A DNA stretch of 28,015 nucleotides from Pseudomonadota bacterium. GTDB taxonomy: Bacteria > Pseudomonadota > Gammaproteobacteria > Burkholderiales > Burkholderiaceae_C. Position numbers and translations under genes: made by a program. Below are positions 22,234-28,015 of this stretch, one piece after another (the stretch's first letter is position 1; the number at the start of each line of letters is the position of its first letter). The notes beneath the pieces were generated by a model that saw only the letters and a list, made by a program, of their open reading frames with translations, did no database searches and was not told where the DNA came from. Where the stretch lies: assembly GCA_023436025.1 (NCBI GenBank), contig JAEZKX010000243.1:1-28015 (forward strand), read 5' to 3'.

Positions 22234-23106
22234 TCATGCCTGGTGCCGTCCCGCGTAGTCGCGCGCGAACTGGTAGGCCACGCGGCCGCTGCGCGAGCCG
22301 CGCTCCAGCGCCCACACCAGCGCCTCGGGGCGCGCGGCCTCGACCTGCGCCGCCGGCACGCCGAAGTGCGACAGCCACTGCGCCGTGATCGCCAGGTACT
22401 CCTCCTGGCTGAAGGGATAGAAGCTGACCCACAGGCCGAAGCGCTCCGACAGCGAGATCTTCTCCTCCACCACCTCGCCAGGATGGACTTCGCCGTCCTC
22501 GGTGTGGGTGTAGCTGAGGTTCTCCTTCATGTACTCGGGCAGCAGGTGGCGCCGGTTGCTGGTCGCGTAGATCAGCACATTGGGCGTGGCCGCCGCCACC
22601 GAGCCGTCGAGGATGGACTTGAGCGCCTTGTAGCCCGGCTCGCCTTCCTCGAAGCTGAGGTCGTCGCAGAACACCATGAACTTCTCGGGCCGGCCGGCGC
22701 AGATGTCGACGATGTCGGGCAAGTCCACCATGTCGGCCTTGTCGACCTCGATCAGGCGCAGGCCCCGGGACGCATAGGTGTTCAGGCAGGCCTTCACGAG
22801 CGAGGACTTGCCGGTGCCGCGCGCGCCCGTCAGCAGCACGTTGTTGGCCGGAAGGCCCTGCACGAACTGCAGCGTGTTGCGCTCGATCTTCTCCTTCTGC
22901 GGCTCGATCTCCTTCAGGTCCGACAGCTGGATGGCGGCCACGTGCTTCACGGGTTCCAGCACGCCGTGGCCGCTGGCGCGCTTGCGGTAGCGCCAGGCGA
23001 TGGCGGCATTCCAGTCCGGGGCGGACAAGGGCTGCGGCAGCACCGCCTCCAGGCGATCGATCAGCTGCATGGCGCGCGTGATCAGCGCGTCGAAATCGGT
23101 GCTCAT
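22234..23106 (-). CDS. DUF815-type P-loop ATPase
   Basis: A 290-residue ATP-binding protein of the AAA-like DUF815 group. Walker A is LLTGARGTGKSS (91-102) and Walker B is FMVFCDDLSFE (143-153). The family signature continues with GYKALKSILDGS and the sensor-like NVLIYATSNRRHLLP. It also has FYPFSQEEYLAI and a C-terminal GRVAYQFARDYAG. The biological role of the family is not established. The start overlaps the argJ stop as ATGA, so translation is coupled. A location between argJ and mutT is common in beta-proteobacteria, which supports a real conserved gene and not a specific function. Confidence 0.88.
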   Translation of the reverse strand: MSTDFDALITRAMQLIDRLEAVLPQPLSAPDWNAAIAWRYRKRASGHGVLEPVKHVAAIQLSDLKEIEPQKEKIERNTLQFVQGLPANNVLLTGARGTGKSSLVKACLNTYASRGLRLIEVDKADMVDLPDIVDICAGRPEKFMVFCDDLSFEEGEPGYKALKSILDGSVAAATPNVLIYATSNRRHLLPEYMKENLSYTHTEDGEVHPGEVVEEKISLSERFGLWVSFYPFSQEEYLAITAQWLSHFGVPAAQVEAARPEALVWALERGSRSGRVAYQFARDYAGRHQA

Positions 23107-24329
23107 GAACGGTAGTCGGCGTTGATGGTGACGTAGTCGTGGCTGAAGTCGCAGGTCCACACCTGGTCGGCCGCGCTGCCGCGCCCGAGCAGCACGCGCA
23201 CCGTGATCTCGCTCTTCTTCATCACGCGCTGGCCGTCCTCCTCGCGGTAGGCCGGGTTGCGGCCGCCGCGCGTGGCCACATGCACCTCGTCGAGGTAGAG
23301 GTCGATGCCGGCCTGGTCGAGGTCGGCGATGCCGGCGTAGCCGACGGCCGCGAGGATGCGTCCCAGGTTGGGGTCGCTGGCGAAGAACGCCGTCTTCACC
23401 AGCGGCGAATGGGCGATGGCATAGGCCACCTGGCGGCATTCGGCGGCATCCCTGCCGCCCTCGACACGCACCGTGATGAACTTGGTCGCGCCTTCGCCGT
23501 CGCGCACGATGGCCTGGGCCAGCAGGCGCGCGACCTCCAGCATCGCCTCCTTCAGCGCGCGGCCGGCCGGCGTGTCGAACGAGGTGATGGGCGCATGGCT
23601 CGCCTGGTTGGTGGCGATGACGATGAACGAGTCGTTGGTCGAGGTGTCGCCGTCGACCGTCACGCGGTTGAAGGACCCTTCGGCCAGTTCGAAGGCCAGG
23701 CCGGGCAGCAGGCCGGCATCGATCTTCGCGTCGGTGGCCAGGAAGCCCAGCATGGTCGCCATGTTGGGCCGGATCATGCCGGCGCCCTTGCTGATACCGG
23801 TGACCGTGACGGTGGCGCCTTCCACCTGCACCTCCCGGCTGAAGGCCTTGGGCAGTGTGTCGGTGGTCATGATGCCTTCGGCGGCGCGCAGCCAGTGCGC
23901 CGGCTGCGCGTCAGCGATGGCCGCGGGCAGGCCCGCCTCGATGCGGTCCAGCGGCAGCGGCTCCATGATCACGCCGGTGGAGAACGGCAGCACCTGCTCG
24001 GGCGCGATGTCCAGCAGGCGCGCGGCGGCGATGCAGGTGGCGCGCGCGCGCACCAGGCCGTCTTCGCCGGTGCCCGCGTTGGCGTTGCCGGTGTTGACGA
24101 CCAGCGCGCGGATGTCGCCGCGCGCGAGGTGCTCGCGGGACACCTGCACGGGCGCGGCGCAGAAGCGGTTCTGCGTGAACACGCCGGCCACGGCGGCGCC
24201 GGGGTCGAGCAGGAAGACCGTGAGGTCCTTGCGGTTGGCCTTGCGGATGCCCGCTTCGGCCACGCCGATGCGCACGCCGGGCACGGAATGCAGCGCGTCC
24301 GCGCTGGGCGCGCTCAGGTTGACAGCCAT
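23103..24329 (-). CDS. argJ: Bifunctional ornithine acetyltransferase / N-acetylglutamate synthase
   Basis: Transfers the acetyl group from N-acetylornithine to glutamate in the cyclic arginine pathway, and in bifunctional forms also makes N-acetylglutamate from acetyl-CoA. The 408-residue precursor cleaves itself between Ala191 and Thr192 within KGAGMIRPNMATMLGF; Thr192 becomes the nucleophile of the beta chain. Other conserved parts are VVNTGNANAGTG (77-88, oxyanion site), PFSTGVI and FNRVTVDGDTSTNDS. The C-terminal RVLLGRGSAADQVWTCDFSHDYV is typical. It is full-length. It lies 42 bases after the rhodanese gene and overlaps the ATPase gene at its end. Confidence 0.96.
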   Translation of the reverse strand: MAVNLSAPSADALHSVPGVRIGVAEAGIRKANRKDLTVFLLDPGAAVAGVFTQNRFCAAPVQVSREHLARGDIRALVVNTGNANAGTGEDGLVRARATCIAAARLLDIAPEQVLPFSTGVIMEPLPLDRIEAGLPAAIADAQPAHWLRAAEGIMTTDTLPKAFSREVQVEGATVTVTGISKGAGMIRPNMATMLGFLATDAKIDAGLLPGLAFELAEGSFNRVTVDGDTSTNDSFIVIATNQASHAPITSFDTPAGRALKEAMLEVARLLAQAIVRDGEGATKFITVRVEGGRDAAECRQVAYAIAHSPLVKTAFFASDPNLGRILAAVGYAGIADLDQAGIDLYLDEVHVATRGGRNPAYREEDGQRVMKKSEITVRVLLGRGSAADQVWTCDFSHDYVTINADYRS

Positions 24330-24371
24330 GGATTCAGTCTCTCGGAAAAGGGGATCGGAAGCTCGGAGCGC

Positions 24372-24809
24372 TCAGGTCTGGCGCCAGGGAAGGCCACGCA
24401 GCCGCCAGCCGCCCTGGCGGCCGCGGTGGCCTTCGGGGTCGGCATCGCCTTCGAAGCCTTCGAGGATGTTGTAGGCCTCGAGGCCCAGCGCGGTGGCGCG
24501 CTTGGCCGCGGCCACGGAGCGCACGCCGCTGCGGCACAGGAGCACGACCTTCTTGCCCGCGGGCACTGCCGCGCGCAGGCTGTCGTCGAAGGTGGCATTG
24601 AACTCCATGCCGGGCCACTGCTTCCAGGCCACCGGCACGGCACCGGGAACGAAGCCCACCCATTCGCGTTCGGCGTCGGTGCGCACGTCCACCAGGACGG
24701 CATCGCCGGCCTGCCACCAGCGGTAGGCGAGTTCGGCGGGCACGTCGCCGGCATAGCCCTCGGCGGGCCGCACGGCGTCGGGCGGAGTGGGGGATGCGGG
24801 CGCGTTCAT
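24372..24809 (-). CDS. Rhodanese-like sulfurtransferase domain protein
   Basis: A 145-residue single-domain rhodanese. The CH2A-like segment VLVDVRTDAEREWVGFVPGA (38-57) and the active-site loop LCRSGVRS with Cys92 are clear, so persulfide chemistry is possible. The C-terminal NILEGFEGDADPEGHRG and the final RLRGLPWRQ form resemble a beta-proteobacterial subgroup often placed beside argJ. The sulfur acceptor is unknown. The gene is first in the minus-strand run and divergent from the TRAP transporter genes, with 149 bases between the starts. Confidence 0.88.
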   Translation of the reverse strand: MNAPASPTPPDAVRPAEGYAGDVPAELAYRWWQAGDAVLVDVRTDAEREWVGFVPGAVPVAWKQWPGMEFNATFDDSLRAAVPAGKKVVLLCRSGVRSVAAAKRATALGLEAYNILEGFEGDADPEGHRGRQGGWRLRGLPWRQT

Positions 24810-24880
24810 GCCCCGATTTTGCCAGCGCGCGGGCCGCGGCCGCCTCGACAGCGTTCCGTCAGCCAGCGCGCATTTTGCTA

Positions 24881-24898
24881 CGTGAAAACCCTATCACG
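24881..24898. promoter_or_regulatory. Candidate operator dyad upstream of the TRAP genes
   Basis: CGTGA (24881-24885) and TCACG (24894-24898) form a perfect 5-base dyad around an 8-base AT-richer spacer, in the divergent gap between the rhodanese and TRAP genes, 61 bases before the TRAP start. It could be a binding site for an unlinked regulator. Evidence is symmetry and position only. Confidence 0.35.
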
Positions 24899-24958
24899 GC
24901 GCGCGGGCTGCGAATCAAAGATGGCGAGCCAACCATTCCAACCCGAAGGAGACGCAGC

Positions 24959-26083
24959 ATGACGACCCCCAAAACCACTGGCCGCCGCAACCTGCTCAAG
25001 GGCGCAGCCGTCGCCGCCGGCGCGATGTCCGCGCCCATGGTGGCCGTGGCCCAGGCGCCCACGACCTTCCGTTTCCAGAGCACGTGGCCGGCCAAGGACA
25101 TCTTCCACGAGTACGCCACCGACTTCGCGAAGAAGGTCAACGACATGGCGGGCGGCCGCCTGAAGATCGAAGTGCTGCCCGCCGGTGCGGTGGTTCCCGC
25201 CTTCCAGTTGCTGGAAGCGGTCAACAAGGGCACGCTCGACGGCGGCCACGGCGTGGTGGCCTACCACTACGGCAAGAACTCCGCCCTGGCCCTGTGGGGC
25301 TCGGGCCCGGCCTTCGGCATGGACCCCAACATGGTCCTGGCCTGGCATTACTACGGCGGCGGCAAGGCCCTGCTCGACGAGATCTACAAGTCCATCAACA
25401 TGGACGTGGTCTCCTACCTGTACGGCCCGCAGCCGTGCCAGCCGCTCGGCTGGTTCAAGAAGCCGGTGTCGAACGTGGCGCAGATCAAGGGCCTGAAGTT
25501 CCGCACCGTGGGCCTGGCGGTGGACGTGTTCAAGGAACTCGGCGCCGCGGTGAACCCGCTGCCCGGCGGCGAAATCGTGCCGGCGCTGGACCGCGGCCTG
25601 ATCGACGCGGCGGAATTCAACAACGCCTCGTCCGACCGCATCCTCGGCTTCCCCGACGTCGCCAAGAACTGCATGCTGCAGTCGTTCCACCAGTCGGGCG
25701 AGCAGTTCGAAATCCTGTTCAACAAGGCCAAGTACAACGCGCTGCCCGCCGAGCTCAAGTCCATCATCGATGTCGCGGTGCAGGCCTCGAGTGCCGACAT
25801 GTCCTGGAAGGCCATCGACCGCAACTCCAAGGACTACATCGAGCTCAAGTCCAAGGACAAGATCAACTTCTACAAGACGCCCGACAGCATCCTGCGCGCG
25901 CAGCTCGACGCCTGGGACAAGGTGGTGGCCGCCAAGACGAAGGAGAACCCGCTGATGCAGAAGGTGCTCGACTCGCAGCGCGAGTTCGCCCAGCGTGCCG
26001 GCCAGTGGCAGAACGACTACGTGGTCGACTACAAGATGGCCTGGAACCGCTACTTCTCGAAGGCGCAGCCCAAGAAGGCCTGA
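24959..26083 (+). CDS. TRAP transporter substrate-binding protein (FcbT1/TakP-like)
   Basis: The 374-residue periplasmic receptor of a TRAP transporter. The N-terminus is a twin-arginine-type signal (TGRRNLLKGAAVAAGAM, residues 7-23) with likely cleavage after AQA at 33. The mature part has FQSTWPAKDIFHEYATDFAK, GGRLKIEVLPAGAVVPAFQL, and the DctP signature KGLKFRTVGLAVDVFKELGA followed by LPGGEIVPALDRGLIDAAEF. The conserved Arg in FRTVG should bind the carboxylate of the ligand. The WPAKDIFHE and WGSGPAFGMD features point to the mannitol/chloroaromatic group (COG4663), which includes the 2-oxoacid binder TakP and the 4-chlorobenzoate system FcbT. An organic acid ligand is likely; its identity is open. 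The start is fixed by GAAGGAG just upstream. Confidence 0.93.
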   Translation: MTTPKTTGRRNLLKGAAVAAGAMSAPMVAVAQAPTTFRFQSTWPAKDIFHEYATDFAKKVNDMAGGRLKIEVLPAGAVVPAFQLLEAVNKGTLDGGHGVVAYHYGKNSALALWGSGPAFGMDPNMVLAWHYYGGGKALLDEIYKSINMDVVSYLYGPQPCQPLGWFKKPVSNVAQIKGLKFRTVGLAVDVFKELGAAVNPLPGGEIVPALDRGLIDAAEFNNASSDRILGFPDVAKNCMLQSFHQSGEQFEILFNKAKYNALPAELKSIIDVAVQASSADMSWKAIDRNSKDYIELKSKDKINFYKTPDSILRAQLDAWDKVVAAKTKENPLMQKVLDSQREFAQRAGQWQNDYVVDYKMAWNRYFSKAQPKKA

Positions 26084-26101
26084 GCGGCGACGACGCACCG
26101 C

Positions 26102-26134
26102 AAGGGGCGGCTGTTGGCGCAGCCGCCCCTTTTT
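26102..26134 (+). terminator. Strong intrinsic terminator between TRAP receptor and permease genes
   Basis: A perfect 12-bp stem AAGGGGCGGCTG (26102-26113) with CAGCCGCCCCTT (26120-26131), 6-base loop, and a run of five T (26130-26134). It begins 18 bases after the receptor stop and lies 32 bases ahead of the small permease gene, inside what is otherwise one operon. It should let only part of the transcripts continue, giving excess receptor over permease. The structure is seen directly; the ratio effect is inferred. Confidence 0.85.
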
Positions 26135-26166
26135 CACGCCCGTTCGCGGCGAGAGAGAGGTAAGGA

Positions 26167-26778
26167 ATGCAAAAGATTCTGTTGGGCGTCGACCGGCTCT
26201 CCACCTGGGTGGGGCAGTTGTTCGCGTGGTCCATCGTGGCGCTCACGGCGCTGATTTCCTGGGAGGTGTTCTCCCGCTACGTGCTCGGCAAGCCGCACGG
26301 CTGGATGCTCGATGTGCAGATCATGCTGTATGGCGTGCTGTTCATGATGGCCGGCGCCTACACACTGTCGAAAAACGGCCACGTCCGCGGTGACGTGCTG
26401 TACGGCTTCTTCCGCCCCCGCACCCAGGCCAGCATCGACCTGGTGCTCTACATCGTGTTCTTCCTGCCGGGCGTGCTGGCGCTGACCTACGCGGGCTGGG
26501 GCTACTTCAACGAGTCGCTGGCGATCCGCGAGACCACCTTCAACGCCGACCCGATCCCGATCTACCCCTTCAAGTTCTTCATCCCGCTGGCGGGCGCCTT
26601 CCTGCTGCTGCAAGGCATGGTGGAGATCGCGCGTTGCGTGATCTGCATCCGCGACGGCGCCTGGCCGTCACGAATCCAGGACGTGGAGGAAGTCGACGTC
26701 GACAAGCTCAAGGCCATGGTGCAGGCGGATCCGCACGACGAGCTGGCCGCGCCGCTGGCGGAAAGGGGGCAGCTGTAA
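26167..26778 (+). CDS. TRAP transporter small permease subunit (DctQ/FcbT2 type)
   Basis: The 203-residue membrane protein that pairs with the large permease. Four hydrophobic segments are visible: about 18-36, 51-68, 91-112 and 139-160. The DctQ-type signature ISWEVFSRYVLGKPHGW (residues 31-47) follows the first. The C-terminal 40 residues are charged (DVEEVDVDKLKAM) and probably cytoplasmic, longer than in minimal DctQ proteins but usual for the COG4665 group. A Shine-Dalgarno AAGGA immediately precedes the ATG. Its TAA stop overlaps the large permease ATG (TAATG). Confidence 0.92.
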   Translation: MQKILLGVDRLSTWVGQLFAWSIVALTALISWEVFSRYVLGKPHGWMLDVQIMLYGVLFMMAGAYTLSKNGHVRGDVLYGFFRPRTQASIDLVLYIVFFLPGVLALTYAGWGYFNESLAIRETTFNADPIPIYPFKFFIPLAGAFLLLQGMVEIARCVICIRDGAWPSRIQDVEEVDVDKLKAMVQADPHDELAAPLAERGQL

Positions 26779-28015
26779 TGAAGATGCGCAAGGAACTCTG
26801 GTTCGGCTTCACGCTGATGGGACTCATCGTGCTCGCCGCGCTGTACATGCTGCTGGCGGTCGACCAGATCGAGCGCGGCCATATCGGCCTGCTGATGCTG
26901 TCGCTGGTGGTCGTGGCCATCATGCTGGGCTTTCCCACCGCGTTCACGCTGATGGGCATGGGGATGATCTTCACCTGGCTCGCCTACGACCGCAATATCA
27001 CGCACACCCTCGACCTGATGGTGCAGGCGACCTTCAAGACGATGGGCAACGACGTGCTCATCTCGATCCCGCTGTTCGTCTTCATGGGCTACCTCGTCGA
27101 GCGCGCCAACCTCATCGAGAAGCTGTTCCGCAGCCTGCACCTGACGCTGGCGCGAGTCCCGGGAGCGCTGGCGGTCGCCACGCTGGTGACTTGCGCCGTG
27201 TTCGCCACCGCCACGGGCATCGTCGGAGCGGTGGTGACGCTGATGGGGCTGCTGGCCCTGCCGGCCATGCTGCGCGCCGGCTACAGCACCTCGCTGTCGG
27301 CGGGCGCCATCACCGCCGGCGGCTGCCTCGGCATCCTGATCCCGCCCTCGGTGCTGCTGATCGTGTACGGCGCCACTGCGGGCGTGTCCGTGGTGCAGTT
27401 GTATGCGGGCGCCTTCTTCCCCGGCCTGATGCTGGCGGGCCTGTACATCCTGTACGTGATCATCCTGGCGAAGCTCAGGCCCGCCATGGCGCCGCCGCTA
27501 GCGCCCGAGGACCGCGTCGTGCCGCTGCCGCCGCTGCTGAAGCAGATCGCGCCGACGCCGCAGACCCATGCGGTGACTGGCCTGTTCCAGGCGCTCAAGG
27601 GCAAACGCAACCAGGACGTTCCCTCCGGCTACATCCTGCGCCAACTCGGCATCGTGTTCCTGCCGCTGGTCCTGTTCGCGTTCTTCGCGCTGTGGACCCA
27701 CCAGCTGGCCACTGCACCCGCCGTGCAGGACGAAGGCGCCGCCGGCCTGCAGCGCATGGGCGAAGCGGCGGTCGAGCGCGAAAGCAGCGGCAGCGGACTG
27801 GCCGAGCCACCGGCCAGCGGTGGCCTGGCCGAGCCGCCGGCCGAGAGCACGGGCTTGGCCGAACCCCCTGCGGAGAGCACTGGCCTGGCGGAGCCGCCCG
27901 CGGAAAGCACCGGCTTGTCCGAGCCGCCGGCGCAAGCCGCATCCGCCGCCGAGGCAGGCGTGCAGGAACCGCCCGCGGTGGCCGCGAGCGCCACGCTGCC
28001 GCCAGTGGATGAGCC
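26778..28015 (+). CDS. TRAP transporter large permease subunit (DctM/FcbT3 type), partial
   Basis: The first 412 residues of the ion-coupled transport subunit; the rest runs past the right edge of the window. Hydrophobic segments include 8-28, 38-67, 93-107, 128-165, 172-200 and 208-231, with the DctM signature GGCLGILIPPSVLLIVYG (181-198). After a basic cytoplasmic-type loop (232-287) comes another membrane segment at 288-310. Then an unusually long hydrophilic region (311 to at least 412) holds a Pro-rich decapeptide repeat. Typical DctM proteins of about 425 residues have no such insert, so this copy must be much longer. The reading frame is intact through the insert. It is the third gene of the receptor-small-large TRAP set. 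Confidence 0.92.
   Translation, partial: MKMRKELWFGFTLMGLIVLAALYMLLAVDQIERGHIGLLMLSLVVVAIMLGFPTAFTLMGMGMIFTWLAYDRNITHTLDLMVQATFKTMGNDVLISIPLFVFMGYLVERANLIEKLFRSLHLTLARVPGALAVATLVTCAVFATATGIVGAVVTLMGLLALPAMLRAGYSTSLSAGAITAGGCLGILIPPSVLLIVYGATAGVSVVQLYAGAFFPGLMLAGLYILYVIILAKLRPAMAPPLAPEDRVVPLPPLLKQIAPTPQTHAVTGLFQALKGKRNQDVPSGYILRQLGIVFLPLVLFAFFALWTHQLATAPAVQDEGAAGLQRMGEAAVERESSGSGLAEPPASGGLAEPPAESTGLAEPPAESTGLAEPPAESTGLSEPPAQAASAAEAGVQEPPAVAASATLPPVDE
27795..27938 (+). repeat. 30-bp tandem repeat encoding GLAEPPAEST units
   Basis: Five consecutive units start at 27795, 27822, 27852, 27882 and 27912. They encode GLAEPPASG, three exact copies of GLAEPPAEST and then GLSEPPAQA (residues 340-387 of the large permease). 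The DNA copies differ at many third codon positions while the three central peptides are identical. Confidence 0.93.

Overview
The window is GC-rich chromosomal DNA of a beta-proteobacterium. The gene order (rplU-rpmA-obgE-proB, octaprenyl diphosphate synthase, tRNA-Pro, pilB-pilC-pilD-coaE-zapD-yacG-mutT, ATPase, argJ), the Bug-type and TRAP-type binding proteins and the CNP1-like protein all suggest Burkholderiales, most likely Comamonadaceae (Ramlibacter/Variovorax-like). The genus is an inference from recalled synteny.

Layout. 1-5620 is housekeeping: the start of proS (minus), rppH and a CNP1-like secreted protein (plus), the minus-strand run rplU-rpmA-obgE-proB, then divergent octaprenyl diphosphate synthase and a tRNA-Pro(CGG). 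5621-16051 looks accessory. A roughly 8 kb plus-strand operon encodes a flavin monooxygenase, an alpha/beta hydrolase, a three-gene molybdenum hydroxylase (FAD subunit, a CoxG-like/[2Fe-2S] fusion and a Mo subunit), a crotonase-fold protein and a Bug-type binding protein. A LysR regulator follows, and gene-free stretches of about 0.6 kb lie on both sides. 16052-21499 is the type IV pilus/CoA/division cluster pilB-pilC-pilD-coaE-zapD-yacG. 21651-24809 is a minus-strand run (rhodanese, argJ, DUF815-type ATPase, MutT-type Nudix). 24959 to the end is a TRAP transporter of the mannitol/chloroaromatic type, with the large permease cut by the window edge.

How the genes may work together. The accessory operon pairs a ring- or heterocycle-hydroxylating Mo enzyme with a flavin aromatic hydroxylase, a hydrolase and a crotonase. 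This fits uptake and oxidative breakdown of an aromatic or N-heteroaromatic acid of unknown identity, under LysR control. No ring-cleavage dioxygenase and no Mo-enzyme maturation gene is present, so the pathway must be completed elsewhere.

Most notable items: the CoxG-[2Fe-2S] fusion inside an unassigned catabolic cluster that seems inserted between tRNA-Pro and pilB; a 151-bp imperfect palindrome that exactly fills the gap between two convergent stop codons; a Pro-rich decapeptide repeat inside the TRAP large permease; and a strong terminator between the TRAP binding-protein gene and its permease genes.
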